DNA from: Chamaea fasciata
Lineage: Eukaryota > Chordata > Aves > Passeriformes > Sylviidae
NCBI GenBank assembly: GCA_029207755.1
Contig: JARCOQ010000006.1
Span: forward strand, 30,524,522-30,588,521
DNA length: 64,000 nucleotides
Direction: 5' to 3'
A program made the position numbers and the translations under genes. Position 1 is the first letter of the stretch; each line of letters opens with the position of its first letter. Shown here piece after piece: positions 62,633-64,000 of the stretch. The notes beneath the pieces are model-generated. The model did no database searches. It saw nothing but the letters and a program-made list of their open reading frames with translations, and had not been told where the DNA came from.

Positions 62633-64000
62633 AATATTCTCAGATCTAACTTATAATTTTGAATCTTTTTGATATGCAATTAAAATAACAGGTGATATGA
62701 AGCTGCATGATAATCCAAGTACATTAAAACACTGATATCTTTATCAACAAAACCTCTTATTTCAAGTTATTTTAAAAAGTTGCATTTTCCTCAAACTAAT
62801 GCAAATTGGCTTTGATTCTGTGGCCTCAAGCCTATTCTCACCAATTTGTTACATCACTTAAAATGGGTATCACATAAACAGATGTGTAATCTATGATAAT
62901 GCTCCCTTCCTAGAATGCCTCTAGAAACCAGAGCTATCTCATCACTACAATATGCTTAGGATCCAAAAGGTGAGCATATTCTATGTATTACCCTCTCTCA
63001 TACTTACATTTTAAAAAAAAAAATAAAATAAAAAGAATAAAATGAACGTTTTGTGGTAGACCAAAGGCAGATATTCTAAACTGTATACTTTACTCAATGG
63101 GGAAAAGATGAAGGGATGAGGAGTATGTGATAGATCCCTGTAATCCCTGTAATGCTGCTTAATCGGCAGCACAATGAGTACAGCTGAGAATATACAGACT
63201 GCTGTCAGAATCACATATTTTTTAGTACTGTCAAAGATTACCTTTACCCCTGTTCTATAGTCTTCTGAGATTAACAGAAAATCAGCACTCCTGCTCTATA
63301 AAATTACTTGCTTAGCTAATATCATTATCTGGTTGTGTGTGCCAGTTAAAATGTCCAAATTTTCCATTGTTTTCTGGATTTAGTTTCTTTATAAGGTTAA
63401 ATTTTGCATCACTTAAGCTACATTTATTTCCTCCTCAGATGACTTATTTTTCAGAATCTGAAATAACATTTTAGGCAGAATGCCTTTGTCATTTTAAAAA
63501 CATACTAAAATATTTCTTAGATCTCCTCCCTGTATTTTTTGTAAAATTCTTTTGCCCACATAATACAACTGAAAACCTACCCCTTAAAATAAGTATGCAA
63601 TTCTGATTGAGACATTTTTGAGATTACATCCTTGCTGAGTTTTTTGGAGTTCATTTATTCGTTCTTGATGCTAGTATGATAGAGACAATAAACACATGGA
63701 TTCAATGACGCTACATAATTTGTATCTTGATAAAGTACTTCCTCAACAGTTCCATGTACAGCTGTGCACAGTAAAAGTATAATCTGTAATACCAAAGTTT
63801 AACTATAATTAAAGTAATAAAGTACTACTGAGTTTTGTGTATGAAACCAGAGATGTTCTAAAGCAGACGTTTGTTTTCCAAAGAACTGTGGCAAGAAAAC
63901 TGTAACACAACTCAAACCAAAAATGCTACTCACAGAAGGAGAAGATTCTGGTGTTGCTGGATGCCCTAAAAAATACTTCACTCTCTTTGAAAAAAAATTA
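62633..64000. other. Gene-free AT-rich end of window
   Basis: No gene, RNA or interspersed repeat is supported. An A-rich (AAAAT)-like run lies at about 63012-63043. Confidence 0.6.

Overview
This window looks like a gene-poor, AT-rich piece of a bird nuclear genome, most likely a passerine. By eye it is about 35% GC. The evidence is the set of interspersed repeats: four CR1 LINE copies with recognisable reverse-transcriptase or 3'-end sequence, and five solo long terminal repeats (LTRs) of the TG...CA type found in songbird genomes. There are no operons, ribosome-binding sites or dense coding, so it is not prokaryotic. I recognise no intact host protein-coding gene, no tRNA or rRNA gene and no CRISPR array. 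The window could be intergenic or lie in a large intron; the sequence does not decide between these.

Layout: 1-12106 is unique AT-rich DNA with a GC-richer patch near 2400-2760 and small tandem duplications. A sense-strand CR1 copy lies at 12107-12915. Just beyond it, on the minus strand, is an unassigned 127-codon ORF (12967-13350) followed by an AATAAA. From 13400 to 20298 there is unique DNA with a (TTA)n microsatellite, a G/T-rich tract and a Z-DNA-like stretch. An LTR with a 5-bp target-site duplication sits at 20299-20995 (minus). A coding-like but frame-broken stretch lies at 24482-24825 (minus).

CR1 copies follow at 26681-27005 and 28895-30665; the second is the largest, with reverse-transcriptase motifs. 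An (AAAAT)n array is at 33331-33422. LTRs lie at 33931-34532, 38291-38851 and 43863-44274, all minus strand. The only GC/CpG-rich island is at 46020-46780. A minus-strand CR1 with an internal deletion is at 50569-51240. Unique AT-rich DNA then runs to a plus-strand LTR at 62051-62632 and on to the end.

The repeats are decayed relics and encode no working system. The CR1 ORFs are interrupted, and in the largest copy the catalytic FADD box reads FGDN. The LTRs are solo, with no gag, pol or env between them. The most worthwhile leads are the isolated CpG island, the minus-strand ORF near 13.1 kb, the broken coding-like stretch near 24.6 kb, and a balanced-composition block at 32.7-33.25 kb that may be a conserved non-coding element. 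I did not find a convincing new biological system.
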